Shown here one piece after another: positions 55,874 to 64,000 of a stretch of DNA of 64,000 bases (position 1 is the first letter of the stretch; every line of letters starts with the position of its first letter). A model generated the notes under the pieces. That model had not been told where the DNA came from, made no database searches, and saw only the letters and a program-made list of their open reading frames with translations. Made by a program: the position numbers and the translations under genes. The stretch comes from Verrucomicrobiales bacterium (GTDB lineage: Bacteria; Verrucomicrobiota; Verrucomicrobiia; Limisphaerales; CAIMTB01), in the NCBI GenBank assembly GCA_016795425.1, contig JAEUHG010000116.1, positions 1 through 64,000 on the forward strand, read 5' to 3'.

Positions 55874-57100
55874 ATGCCGTGGATTAAGAAGAATCTGACG
55901 CTCGTCCTCGGAGGACTGGTGGGGCTCATTCTCCTGGGCGGGAGCGCCTTCTTCCTCTTCTCCGAGGCCAGCCGGGAAAGCGGTATCAACGCTCAGCTTG
56001 AGGAAAAGCGGAACGAGTGGACCCGGCTGAACAACCTCAACCCGTTTCCGGACGAGAAGAATATCAAGGCCACCAAAGAGGAGGCGGCCAGAGTCGGAAA
56101 GATTGCCGGGGCTCTCCGGGAAAGCATCAAACCGGCCGAGGTCCCGCCGGTCACCGACACCTTCTCTCTGCGGTTGCTGGTGGAAACCACCATCTCCGAG
56201 TTGACCAAGGAAGCGGAGGCGGCCGGTGTCAATCTCCCCGACCGGTATGCCTTTACTTTCCAGCGCTTGCGCGACATCGGCGGCCAGTTCGATTCGAACG
56301 GCATCCCCAAGCTTGCCGAACAGGTTGCCCAGATTTCCGTCCTCAGCCGCGTGATGTTCAACGCCAAAATCCATTCCCTGGACACCATCCGCCGGCCCCC
56401 GGTACTCAAAGACGAAGGTTCCGGTTCGGATTACCTCACCAAGAAATCGGTGACCAATGAATGGGTGGTGCGGGCGCCGTACGATGTGAGTTTCCGGTGC
56501 TTTAGCAGTGAACTGGCGTCGGTGATTCGCGGACTGGCGGCTCTCGAACAGTGCATCGTCATCAAGACGCTCAATGTCGAGTCGACCACGCTTCCGCAAA
56601 GCGCCTCGCCCATGCAAAGCACGATGATCATGCCCATGCCGACGCCCACTGCGCCCGAAGGAGCGCCCGGGCCGGGAGGCATGGATGCCGCGCTGCGCGC
56701 TCGATATGGAATCGGGCCGGGTGGACGCGCCGGTGAAGGCGGTGGCCTTGGCGGCGACGCGGCGATGCGTGCGCGTTATGGCATTGGACCGGGAGCCGGA
56801 GGCGGAATGGATGCCGCGACGCGGTCCCGGTACGGAATTGGTGGCGGCCCCGCAGTGCCGCCACCCGCGTTGGCACAGCCGACGGCCCCGACGGCCGGAG
56901 CACCGGCGCCGACCGGCCCCTCGGTCGTCCTCGACGAAAAGCCGTTGCGCGTGATCCTGCAAGTCGACTTCGTCAAACCCAAGCCCGCGCCGGCGACTCC
57001 GGCACGGGCGGCGCGGCCGGCTCCCGCCGCAAACGCGGATGCATCCACCAGCCCCGACGGCGGAGCGGCTGGAGATACGGCGACGCAACCCACTCCTTAA
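55874..57100 (+). CDS. Amuc_1100-like membrane-anchored protein
   Basis: A 408-residue protein with one N-terminal transmembrane helix (about 9-30), a short coiled coil (about 38-80), and a ferredoxin-like region (about 85-250) comparable in order and position to PilO and to Akkermansia Amuc_1100. The second half is low-complexity: three copies of an (A)xRxRYGIG motif (56675-56848), then Pro/Ala-rich sequence and a last conserved strand VVLDEKPLRVILQVDFVKPK. Identification rests on gene order and topology; sequence identity to Amuc_1100 is likely low. It overlaps nothing and lies 9 bp before the next gene. Confidence 0.72.
   Translation: MPWIKKNLTLVLGGLVGLILLGGSAFFLFSEASRESGINAQLEEKRNEWTRLNNLNPFPDEKNIKATKEEAARVGKIAGALRESIKPAEVPPVTDTFSLRLLVETTISELTKEAEAAGVNLPDRYAFTFQRLRDIGGQFDSNGIPKLAEQVAQISVLSRVMFNAKIHSLDTIRRPPVLKDEGSGSDYLTKKSVTNEWVVRAPYDVSFRCFSSELASVIRGLAALEQCIVIKTLNVESTTLPQSASPMQSTMIMPMPTPTAPEGAPGPGGMDAALRARYGIGPGGRAGEGGGLGGDAAMRARYGIGPGAGGGMDAATRSRYGIGGGPAVPPPALAQPTAPTAGAPAPTGPSVVLDEKPLRVILQVDFVKPKPAPATPARAARPAPAANADASTSPDGGAAGDTATQPTP
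56675..56848 (+). repeat. Three imperfect RYGIG peptide repeats
   Basis: In the Amuc_1100-like protein, MDAALRARYGIGPGG, DAAMRARYGIGPGAG and MDAATRSRYGIGGG follow one another with Gly-rich spacers. A related MRRYGLLMPGM occurs in the PilM-PilN protein encoded just upstream (near 55517-55552), so the motif is shared between cluster members. Confidence 0.8.
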
Positions 57101-57109
57101 AGGCCCATC

Positions 57110-57934
57110 ATGGATGCGCTCAAGAAACTCGGAGCCGTTTTCGGCAGACATTACGAGAAGATCATCCTCAGCGTTATTCTCCTGGCCCTCCTCGCCGCAG
57201 CAGCCTACTTGCCATTCCGAGTCTCGCAGAACCGCGACATGATTCGCGAGGTCCTTGAGTTGGATGTGCGCACTCGCAAGAAGGAGAGCCAGCCGGTCGA
57301 TACCGCCCCGTACGACCAGATGCTGAAACGCACGAAGACTGCCCCGAAACTCACTTTGTCCGGCGAACACAACCTCTTCAACCCGGTGGTCTGGAAGAAA
57401 GGCCGTGATGGTACCCTCTTCAAAGTCGTTAAGGGCGATGAGGATGGTCCGGGCGGACTGGTCGTGAACGCCATCCGGCCGCTCTACTTCTCCGTCGAGT
57501 ACGATGGCATCCAAACCAGCGGTGAAAGTATCCGCTACAAATTCATCGTGCTCGATGAGGCCAAGGGCGGTCGCACCGCTCGTCCGCGCCAAGTGTATCT
57601 GAGCCTGGGGGCGTCCTCGAAGAATGATCCATTCGTCGTGACCAAGGTGAATGGTCCCACGGACAATCCGACCTCGGTGGAAATTCGCTTCGCGGACTCG
57701 ACTGAGACGGCCACGATTTCAAAGGAGAAGCCATTCCGCCGTGTGGCCGGACACGAAGCGGATATGGCTCACGAGAAACTTGGGTCGCGCTTTAGCAACG
57801 TGCGCGCCAAGCAGCCGGGAGGTATCCGCCTGGGTGCCCAAACTTACATTATCGTTGCCATCACCAAGGACGAAGTTACGATCCAATCCAGCACCTCCAA
57901 ACGCTGGACTGTCCCCCTCAAGGGCACCCCTTAA
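57110..57934 (+). CDS. Amuc_1099-like membrane-anchored protein
   Basis: A 274-residue protein with an N-terminal transmembrane helix (about 17-38, IILSVILLALLAAAAYLPF) and a mostly periplasmic, strand-rich body. TLSGEHNLFNPVVWKK (about 82-97) and TKVNGPTDNPTSVEIRF are notable blocks, and the C-terminus ends IIVAITKDEVTIQSSTSKRW. By position between the Amuc_1100-like and secretin genes it matches Amuc_1099, which may have a PilP-like linking role between inner-membrane parts and the secretin. No lipobox is present. Confidence 0.65.
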   Translation: MDALKKLGAVFGRHYEKIILSVILLALLAAAAYLPFRVSQNRDMIREVLELDVRTRKKESQPVDTAPYDQMLKRTKTAPKLTLSGEHNLFNPVVWKKGRDGTLFKVVKGDEDGPGGLVVNAIRPLYFSVEYDGIQTSGESIRYKFIVLDEAKGGRTARPRQVYLSLGASSKNDPFVVTKVNGPTDNPTSVEIRFADSTETATISKEKPFRRVAGHEADMAHEKLGSRFSNVRAKQPGGIRLGAQTYIIVAITKDEVTIQSSTSKRWTVPLKGTP

Positions 57935-57947
57935 GAGGTAAGCTTTT

Positions 57948-60713
57948 ATGTTCCCGTCGCGTAACGAACCCAGCTCCATGATCCGCCACGCCGCAGTTTC
58001 CGTACTGGCTATCGTGCTCACTTTGGGTGCCTCACTTCCAGGCACCGCTCAAGACTCGCCGCCCACGGCGGCCGACGAAAGCGGTCGCCGCGAGGAAGCG
58101 TACCAGCTCTTGGGGCCCAAGCTTCAACAGGCGGATCGCGATGTCGCTGCCGGCCGACTGGCCGATGCCGCCCGCCGATACGAAGAGGCCTACGCGATCG
58201 CTACTCGCGTTGGTACCAAAGCCGATCCTGAAAAGGCGCGCGCCGTTGCCGGAGTCTCATCGACCCGCATGCAATTGGCCACCTCGGCCCACAAGCGCGG
58301 CTACATCAACGAGGCCATCGCCCATGTCGACCGGGTACTCAAAGTTGATCCCCTGAATACCGAGGCGTCCCAGCTCAAACAGACACTCGATAAGATCGTG
58401 GCCCAGCGCCGCGGAAAGGTTCCCAGCGCAGATACGCTTGGGCAACTTCCCGAGATCCGGGAGAAGAATGTCAAGGTGGGAACACTCACTCAGGATGCGC
58501 GAGTGTTTCTGGACGCCGGTGACCTCGACAAGGCCGAAGCCAAGGCGCAGGAAGCCTTGGAACTCGATCCTGGCGACGAAGCCGCCAATTACTACCTCAA
58601 GCTCGTGCTCGAACGGAAGGCCAGCGTCGAGGCGAAGCGGCGGAGTAACCTGAGCAAGTACGGGCTCTTGGAGATTGATGAGGTTTGGAATAAACCGCTC
58701 TCCAAGGATAAACTTCCCGCGGCGAATCCTTTCGCGACCACGAACCTCGTTCACACCACCAAGGGACGTCAGGTCATCAAATCGAAGCTCGAGCGCATCC
58801 GGTTGGACGAAGTGAAATTCGAAGAGCTTCCTTTGAGCGAAGTGGTTCGCTTTCTCAAAGAGGAAGCCAAGGCCCGTGACCCTGAGAAGCAGGGTATCAA
58901 TTTCTTCATCAATCCCTACTTGGACAATGTCACTGCCGCGGCCGGCCTGACCGTGGATCCCAACACGGGAGCGACCATTCAGGTTCCCCCGGCAGAACAG
59001 GTGAATCTCAACGATGTCACCATCCGGATCGACCCCGCTCTGAACAATGTTCGATTCGTCGACGTCATCGACGCGATCACCAAGTCGGCCTCGAGTCCCA
59101 TCAAGGTGGCGGTTGAGGAATATGCGGTCGTCTTCATGCACAAACGCCCGGAAAGCGCCCAGCTCGTGACGCGCATCTTCCGAGTCAATCCGAATACCTT
59201 TGAGTCCGGTCTCGAGAGCGTCCTCGGTATTTCCTTCGGTGATTTCCAGACGGGTACCTCCGGTTCTGGCGGTGGCGGCGGCGGCGGTGGTGGTGGTGGT
59301 GGCCAGGGTGGTCAGAACGGCGGTGTCGTCGGTACCATCATTCCCCGTGTCTTCGTCAGCGGCTTCGTTCAAGGCGGTGGCGGCGGTGGTGGTGGTGGTG
59401 GCGGCGGCGGTCTCGGCGGTGGTGGCGGCGGATCGGGCAGCAACGGTCTTCGCGGTGTGACCATTCCGACCCCGGCACAGAACGTCCAGGAAGTGGTTCG
59501 TACTTTCTTTGCGGCCGCCGGAGTCAACCTTCTGCCGCCCAATGCAGTCTTCTTTAACGACCGCCTCGGTCTCCTGATGGTTCGTGCCACGACCGAGGAA
59601 ATCGAAATCGTCGAACAGGCGGTGGAAGTCCTGAATGCCGCGCCTCCGATGATCCAGATCGAGGCCAAGTTCGCGGAAGTTGGGCAGGACGATCTGAAGG
59701 CGTTGGGCTTCGACTGGATGATTGGAAACTGGTTGATCGGCGATGGCGGTGCCATCGGCGTCCAGCCTGGTACCTCCCCTTCGTATCAAGGACGGCCTTC
59801 CGCAGCTAACCCGAGCGGTATCTTCCCTGGGCCCGCCGATGCCAATGGAATTCCCGGCCCGGGTGCTCAGTCGGCCTCTTCAACGGATAACGTGCTGACT
59901 TCAGGACTCCGACAAACGGTCGGCAACCAGGGTGCCAATATCCCGGCACTGGCCTCGATTACCGGGCTAATGACCGACCCGCAGTTCAAAGTCGTGGTTC
60001 GCGCTCTCGAACAGCGGGGAGCCCTTGAACTGATGGCCGCACCCCGGGTGACGACGCTCAGTGGTCGGCAAGCTCAGGTGCAGATCAACGACCTGCGTAC
60101 GATTGTCACCGGTGTTGACCTCAACCAAACCGCGTCCGGTGGCGGCAACAACACGGGAACGGTCGGTGCCGGCCTCGGCACGGCGGGTGGCGGCGTCGCG
60201 CCCACCCTGAACTACATCACGCAGATCACTCCTTTCGGTCCGGTGCTGGACGTGATTCCGTATGTGGCTGCGGATGGTTACACCATCGAACTGACCTTGA
60301 TTCCAACGTTCAGCGAATTCCTCGGCTACGATGATCCCGGTCTGTTCGTTCCCCAGGCGCAGAGCGTCGCCGGCAATACCATCGGTCTACCACTCACAGC
60401 CCAGCTGCCGTTGCCTCGCCTGCGCGTCCGTCAGGTCGTCACTTCCGCGATTGTCTGGGACGGTCAGACGGTGGTCCTCGGTGGTTTGATCGCCGAGGAT
60501 ATTCGCAAGCAGCGCGACAAGGTGCCGTTCCTCGGCGATATCCCCCTGCTCGGTCGGCTGTTCCGCACGGAATCGACCGCGGCTTCGAAACGCAATCTCG
60601 TGATCTTCATCACTCCGACGATCATCGATCCGGCCGGGAATCCCGTTCATACCCCGGACAACCTGCCGTTCGATCCCAGCATCCTCCCGGATCAAAAGCA
60701 GAAGTTGAAGTAG
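57948..60713 (+). CDS. Secretin with N-terminal TPRs and polyglycine tracts, Amuc_1098/PilQ-like
   Basis: A 921-residue outer-membrane secretin. After a signal peptide (about 1-35) comes a TPR-like helical region (about 45-210), an N-domain region (about 280-435), two polyglycine tracts (about 441-452 and 476-497), a further N-domain (about 505-565), and the secretin core (about 570-895) with the closing VLGGLIAEDIRKQRDKVPFL and GRLFRTES motifs. A good Shine-Dalgarno AGAGG (57934-57938) supports the ATG at 57948. It would form the outer-membrane channel for the PilM-N/Amuc_1100-like apparatus. It is longer than standard PilQ because of the TPRs. Confidence 0.9.
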   Translation: MFPSRNEPSSMIRHAAVSVLAIVLTLGASLPGTAQDSPPTAADESGRREEAYQLLGPKLQQADRDVAAGRLADAARRYEEAYAIATRVGTKADPEKARAVAGVSSTRMQLATSAHKRGYINEAIAHVDRVLKVDPLNTEASQLKQTLDKIVAQRRGKVPSADTLGQLPEIREKNVKVGTLTQDARVFLDAGDLDKAEAKAQEALELDPGDEAANYYLKLVLERKASVEAKRRSNLSKYGLLEIDEVWNKPLSKDKLPAANPFATTNLVHTTKGRQVIKSKLERIRLDEVKFEELPLSEVVRFLKEEAKARDPEKQGINFFINPYLDNVTAAAGLTVDPNTGATIQVPPAEQVNLNDVTIRIDPALNNVRFVDVIDAITKSASSPIKVAVEEYAVVFMHKRPESAQLVTRIFRVNPNTFESGLESVLGISFGDFQTGTSGSGGGGGGGGGGGGQGGQNGGVVGTIIPRVFVSGFVQGGGGGGGGGGGGGLGGGGGGSGSNGLRGVTIPTPAQNVQEVVRTFFAAAGVNLLPPNAVFFNDRLGLLMVRATTEEIEIVEQAVEVLNAAPPMIQIEAKFAEVGQDDLKALGFDWMIGNWLIGDGGAIGVQPGTSPSYQGRPSAANPSGIFPGPADANGIPGPGAQSASSTDNVLTSGLRQTVGNQGANIPALASITGLMTDPQFKVVVRALEQRGALELMAAPRVTTLSGRQAQVQINDLRTIVTGVDLNQTASGGGNNTGTVGAGLGTAGGGVAPTLNYITQITPFGPVLDVIPYVAADGYTIELTLIPTFSEFLGYDDPGLFVPQAQSVAGNTIGLPLTAQLPLPRLRVRQVVTSAIVWDGQTVVLGGLIAEDIRKQRDKVPFLGDIPLLGRLFRTESTAASKRNLVIFITPTIIDPAGNPVHTPDNLPFDPSILPDQKQKLK
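59262..59438 (+). repeat. Polyglycine-coding GGN repeats inside the secretin gene
   Basis: Two runs of GGC/GGT codons encode 12 glycines (59268-59303) and 13 plus 6 glycines split by one Leu (59373-59432). The runs flank a short hydrophobic segment. Such tracts can change length by slippage in steps of a codon or shift frame. Confidence 0.9.
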
Positions 60714-60783
60714 TCCCGGCTTGGCCCATTGCCGCCCCGGATCACATGTGGAATTCTGTTAGCAAATGTTCCGACCACAAGGC

Positions 60784-62697
60784 ATGAAGACGCGCATCCT
60801 ACTCGCCGCGACGCTTTCGGCGGGGGTCGCCGCCGGCCACTACGCCTCGGCAGCACAAGAGGCGGCGGTCCAACCGCAAGGGCAGGAATATTCCCTGACC
60901 AAACCGTTGCGCGGTGACCAGGTCTACCCGAGGGCGGCCGTCGAGGCCCAGGGCGGGTACTTGGTTTGGCAGGACAACGCTACGGACGGCGATGGCGACG
61001 GCATCAGCGCCGTCCGGGTGGACTCGGGACTCTCTGGTTCGTTCGAGCCCTTCCGGGTGAATGCCGATGGCGCAGGCGATCAGGGGAAACCGGATGTCGC
61101 GCTGTTACCGGGCGGGGGAGCAGCCTTCGTCTGGGAAAGCGGTAACTCCATCCGTGCGCGCATTCTGAATGCCTCGGGGGTCTTCACTTCGACGACCGAC
61201 ATCGTCGTGAACACCCACCCGGGCACGCAGAAATCCAATCCCACGGTGGTCGGACTTCAGGACGGAGGAGCGCTGATCCTTTGGTCGAGTTACGGTCAGG
61301 ACGACGCCAACAATTTTGAAGGCGACGGCGGCTATCGACACCTCCAAGGGGTCTATGCCCAACGCCTGGGACCCACGGGTGCCAAAATCGGCGGCGAAAT
61401 CCAAGTCAACCAGCAGGTCCGCTTCAACCAGCGCAATCCTGCGGTTGCCCGACTTTCCTCGGGCGATGTCGTTGCGGTTTGGGTCTCCGAGCGTGGTCAG
61501 ATCGGTATCGCCGAGGGCCAACTGACGGATGTCGTCGACGGCGTCGAAGTGATGGGGCGCTACTTCAGTCCAAGTGGTGAATTGGCGGGAGACGAGTTTA
61601 TGCTCTCCACGCCCAAGCGAATCGCCGCGACACCGTCCATCGCCGCCAGCGGCGACGGATTTGTTCTGGCCTGGGCCCAGGCTGACGACGAAGCACGGGA
61701 GATCGGCTTCGACATCTTTGCGCGGTCATTCAACGCATCGGGTCTGCCGACCACGCCGGCCACAAGGATCAACAGTCATCAGTATGGAGATCAGTTTTCT
61801 CCCAGTGTGGCGACAGCGGGCGGAACGGAGCTGATCATTTGGACCAGCCTTGGTCAGGACGGATCTAGGGAGGGCGTTTTCGGCCAGTTCCTCATGAATG
61901 GCTCGAAGATCGGCGGTGAGTTCCGGGTCAATACGACCACGGCAAGCCGACAGATCTATCCGCGGGCGGTAGCACGGGGATCGGACAGTTTCCTGGCGCT
62001 GTGGAGCAGTTTTGTGGGGTCGCCTCGCGATTTCGAGGTCGTTGCACAACGTTACGCTTTGACACTTCCCATTGCACCGACGCCCGTCATCTCGGCGTTG
62101 AGTGCCAACCGGCTGGGGGTGGCATGGTCGCCCATCGGGGGCTACGAAGACGTCGATTACCTGGTCTTCATGGATGGCGCGGCGGAACCCGCCGTAACCA
62201 AGGACTTCTATTGGACAACCCCAGCCACGCTGCAACCCGCCAGCACTCATCAGTTCCGATTGGCCTTCCGGTTGCCTGGGGGAACTGTCTCACCCCTTTC
62301 CGATTCCGCCTCCGGAACAACCTGGGGCGCGGACGAGAACTTCGATGGACTGCCCGATGATTGGCAGACGCGATTTTGGAGTGGTCCGTCGGGCAGTTGG
62401 CCGGGACCGGGTGCCGATACCGATTCCGATGGAATGATCAATCGTGATGAGTTCCTCGCCGGTACGGACCCGACCAAAGCCTCCAGCGTATTGAAGACCG
62501 CGGTGGCACAGACGGCCCAGGGGACGGTGGTCTCCTGGAATGCGACGCCGGGACAAGTTTATCAACTGCAAGAGTCGGGTGATTTGAAGACATGGACCGC
62601 CCTGGGACAGGCGAGGTTCGCCCGGTCGACCACCGACCAGGCGGGCGTTGATCCGGCTCCGGGAGCCCGTTACTACCGAGTGATCCGTCTCCGCTGA
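60784..62697 (+). CDS. Large secreted protein with beta-propeller-like repeats
   Basis: A 637-residue exported protein with a signal peptide (about 1-24). The body (about 30-430) has repeated strand blocks of the type 'R-V/N...G-D-Q-x-P-x-V-A...G-x-V/L-V/I-x-W', each with a Trp, recalling a propeller. Then follow a fibronectin-like stretch (about 435-515), a calcium-binding type repeat DTDSDGMINRDEFLAGTDPT (about 543-562), and the C-terminal module YQLQESGDLKTWTALGQ...YYRVIRLR shared with the protein at 13766-15403. Function is unknown. It follows the secretin by 70 bp and could be a substrate of it. An ATG at 60766 is an alternative start. Confidence 0.7.
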   Translation: MKTRILLAATLSAGVAAGHYASAAQEAAVQPQGQEYSLTKPLRGDQVYPRAAVEAQGGYLVWQDNATDGDGDGISAVRVDSGLSGSFEPFRVNADGAGDQGKPDVALLPGGGAAFVWESGNSIRARILNASGVFTSTTDIVVNTHPGTQKSNPTVVGLQDGGALILWSSYGQDDANNFEGDGGYRHLQGVYAQRLGPTGAKIGGEIQVNQQVRFNQRNPAVARLSSGDVVAVWVSERGQIGIAEGQLTDVVDGVEVMGRYFSPSGELAGDEFMLSTPKRIAATPSIAASGDGFVLAWAQADDEAREIGFDIFARSFNASGLPTTPATRINSHQYGDQFSPSVATAGGTELIIWTSLGQDGSREGVFGQFLMNGSKIGGEFRVNTTTASRQIYPRAVARGSDSFLALWSSFVGSPRDFEVVAQRYALTLPIAPTPVISALSANRLGVAWSPIGGYEDVDYLVFMDGAAEPAVTKDFYWTTPATLQPASTHQFRLAFRLPGGTVSPLSDSASGTTWGADENFDGLPDDWQTRFWSGPSGSWPGPGADTDSDGMINRDEFLAGTDPTKASSVLKTAVAQTAQGTVVSWNATPGQVYQLQESGDLKTWTALGQARFARSTTDQAGVDPAPGARYYRVIRLR

Positions 62698-62705
62698 CAC
62701 GACCT

Positions 62706-64000
62706 ATGTTGCACCGATTTCTTAGAGCGATTGTCATCGGCATGCTGGCCCTGGCTGCGGTGCCGGGCGCCCGGGGCTTCGCACTTCTCGGGCCGTTCGA
62801 CGATTACCAGACCGCCGAACTGTATTACGACCCGAATCCGACCATCTATAATTTCGACGACATCGGCGGACCACAGAACCTGGGTGAGGAGTATCGCTGG
62901 GGCATCCCGACGATTTACTACGCCTACGATTCCGCGTTTCTCGAATATTTCGGACAAGACGGCGTCGATGCGGTCGAGAAGGCAATCAAGGTTTTCAATG
63001 ATTTGCCTGCGGCTTCGGCAATGAGCGACGAACTCAACGAGTTCCCGCTGGCTACCCAGAAGATCAATCACCGGGCGGCGGCGCTGGGCATGCTCGATCT
63101 CAAATCGGGCGCCATGCTGGCCCTCACGGAGATGCTGGGGTTGACCCACGCGGAACGCTTCGTATGGACGATGCGCGATCGCGACGAAATCAGCCCTCCC
63201 GGTTGTCCGTTTTACGTGCATCGGGTCATCAAACGCAGTTTTGACCCGGTCACCTGGCTGCCAACCAGCTACGTCAATGGAGTCCTTTATACTTACTTGG
63301 TCATGGTCTCCTGCGACCCGGCTTGGTCGGACGCACGGGAGTTCCCGGTTGACCCCACAGCCATCAGCCATACCAGCCTCTCGAGTTGGTTCTATGGACT
63401 CCAGTTTGGTGGCTATTACACCGGTCTGACACGCGATGACGCGGGTGGCTTCCGATACCTTTATCGGGCCAACAACTTCAACGTCGAAGACGTTCCCGCG
63501 GGTTCGACCGTCGGGTTCGGCCTGGTGTCCAGCGGTGGTGGCGGTGGTGGATCCGGTTCGTGGACACCCATTTCCCCGCCTTCGACGAACGTCACGGACA
63601 CCAACGCGGTTCCCAACCAGCCGGCCACGCTGCTGCTTCGCCCGGGGGTGGAAAAGATCCGCTTCGTGCGCGCGAACTACGACTCGATCCTCGGCAACAC
63701 TTTTCGTGCGATCACCAACATCTACACCTCGCAGGCGGTCACCAACAGTCGCCTGATCGCGCAGACGGTTCGGCGGCCGGTGACGGTGCCCGACATTCTC
63801 TTCAGCGCGGGTGATTCCCTGGACGGCAACGTGAATCGGTCCGACCCGGCCTACATCGAATCGCCGGACCCTGATGCTGGAACAGTGATCAACGGCTTGA
63901 ACGGCCCCGGCGTGATTCCTCCGGCGCAAACCATCAGTTTCAACAAGAATGGCCCGAGATTCGGCCACGGCGGCCCGCCGCTCGTGGGCGAAGACGACGC
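62706..64000 (+). CDS. Exported hypothetical protein (3' end beyond the window)
   Basis: An open frame of 431 codons begins at the ATG at 62706 and runs unbroken to the window edge. It has a signal peptide (about 1-25, IVIGMLALAAVPGARG), then FALLGPFDDYQTAELYYDPN and GEEYRWGIPTIYYAYDSAF, and a Gly-rich linker (about 282-288) before a strand-rich part with FNKNGPRFGHGGPPL. No domain is recognised. It starts 8 bp after the preceding secreted protein and is probably cotranscribed with it. Confidence 0.72.
   Translation, partial: MLHRFLRAIVIGMLALAAVPGARGFALLGPFDDYQTAELYYDPNPTIYNFDDIGGPQNLGEEYRWGIPTIYYAYDSAFLEYFGQDGVDAVEKAIKVFNDLPAASAMSDELNEFPLATQKINHRAAALGMLDLKSGAMLALTEMLGLTHAERFVWTMRDRDEISPPGCPFYVHRVIKRSFDPVTWLPTSYVNGVLYTYLVMVSCDPAWSDAREFPVDPTAISHTSLSSWFYGLQFGGYYTGLTRDDAGGFRYLYRANNFNVEDVPAGSTVGFGLVSSGGGGGGSGSWTPISPPSTNVTDTNAVPNQPATLLLRPGVEKIRFVRANYDSILGNTFRAITNIYTSQAVTNSRLIAQTVRRPVTVPDILFSAGDSLDGNVNRSDPAYIESPDPDAGTVINGLNGPGVIPPAQTISFNKNGPRFGHGGPPLVGEDD

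Overview
The window looks like chromosomal DNA from a GC-rich bacterium of the phylum Verrucomicrobiota, probably a Limisphaerales/Pedosphaerales-type lineage. Four things point there: a pilus-like cluster in the order of the Akkermansia Amuc_1101-1100-1099-1098 genes (53968-60713), a prepilin leader of the kind abundant in this phylum, secreted proteins that share a short C-terminal Trp/Tyr-rich module, and weak or absent Shine-Dalgarno sequences at most starts. No phage, insertion sequence, integrase or CRISPR array is visible.

Layout. 1-403 holds a 170-bp tandem repeat with internal palindromes and no credible gene. 404-10169 carries an MFS/UMF1-type transporter, an NfeD/flotillin membrane pair, purH, a LysM lipoprotein, two coupled FtsX/MacB-type permeases without a local ATPase, and a cupin. 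10178-18199 carries a very large enzyme that resembles PPi-type PEP carboxykinase, a secreted beta-rich protein, lgt-rluD and nagB. 18460-23561 is a pair of multi-PAS sensor kinases. 23668-30625 carries a double-HMA metal-binding protein, a DUF1573-cytochrome c fusion, tmk, a TIR-HEAT protein coupled to a DEDDh exonuclease, a YdeI-like protein, a pseudopilin-like protein and a type I phosphodiesterase. 30720-38106 carries a TPR lipoprotein, a DUF362 protein, mqnA, an sbtB-sbtA pair and serine acetyltransferase.

38215-52593 is the respiratory core: nuoB-C-D-(dps)-E-(tRNA-Gln on the other strand)-F-G-H-I-J-K-L-M-N. nuoA is not there, nuoG is short, and a perfect CRP/FNR-like palindrome lies just upstream of nuoB. 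A UDP-glucuronate decarboxylase gene separates this operon from the pilus-like cluster. That cluster comprises a PilM-PilN fusion, an Amuc_1100-like protein, an Amuc_1099-like protein and a TPR-secretin with polyglycine tracts. Two large secreted proteins follow, the second running off the window.

Together the genes describe a respiring bacterium: complex I, menaquinone synthesis by the futalosine route through MqnA, and bicarbonate uptake by SbtA under PII-like control. It also has an elaborate envelope with lipoproteins, a secretin and pilus-like machinery. The least conventional parts are the complex I operon architecture, the tandem RYG-motif repeats in the Amuc_1100-like protein, the TIR-HEAT/exonuclease pair and the 1156-residue carboxykinase-like protein.
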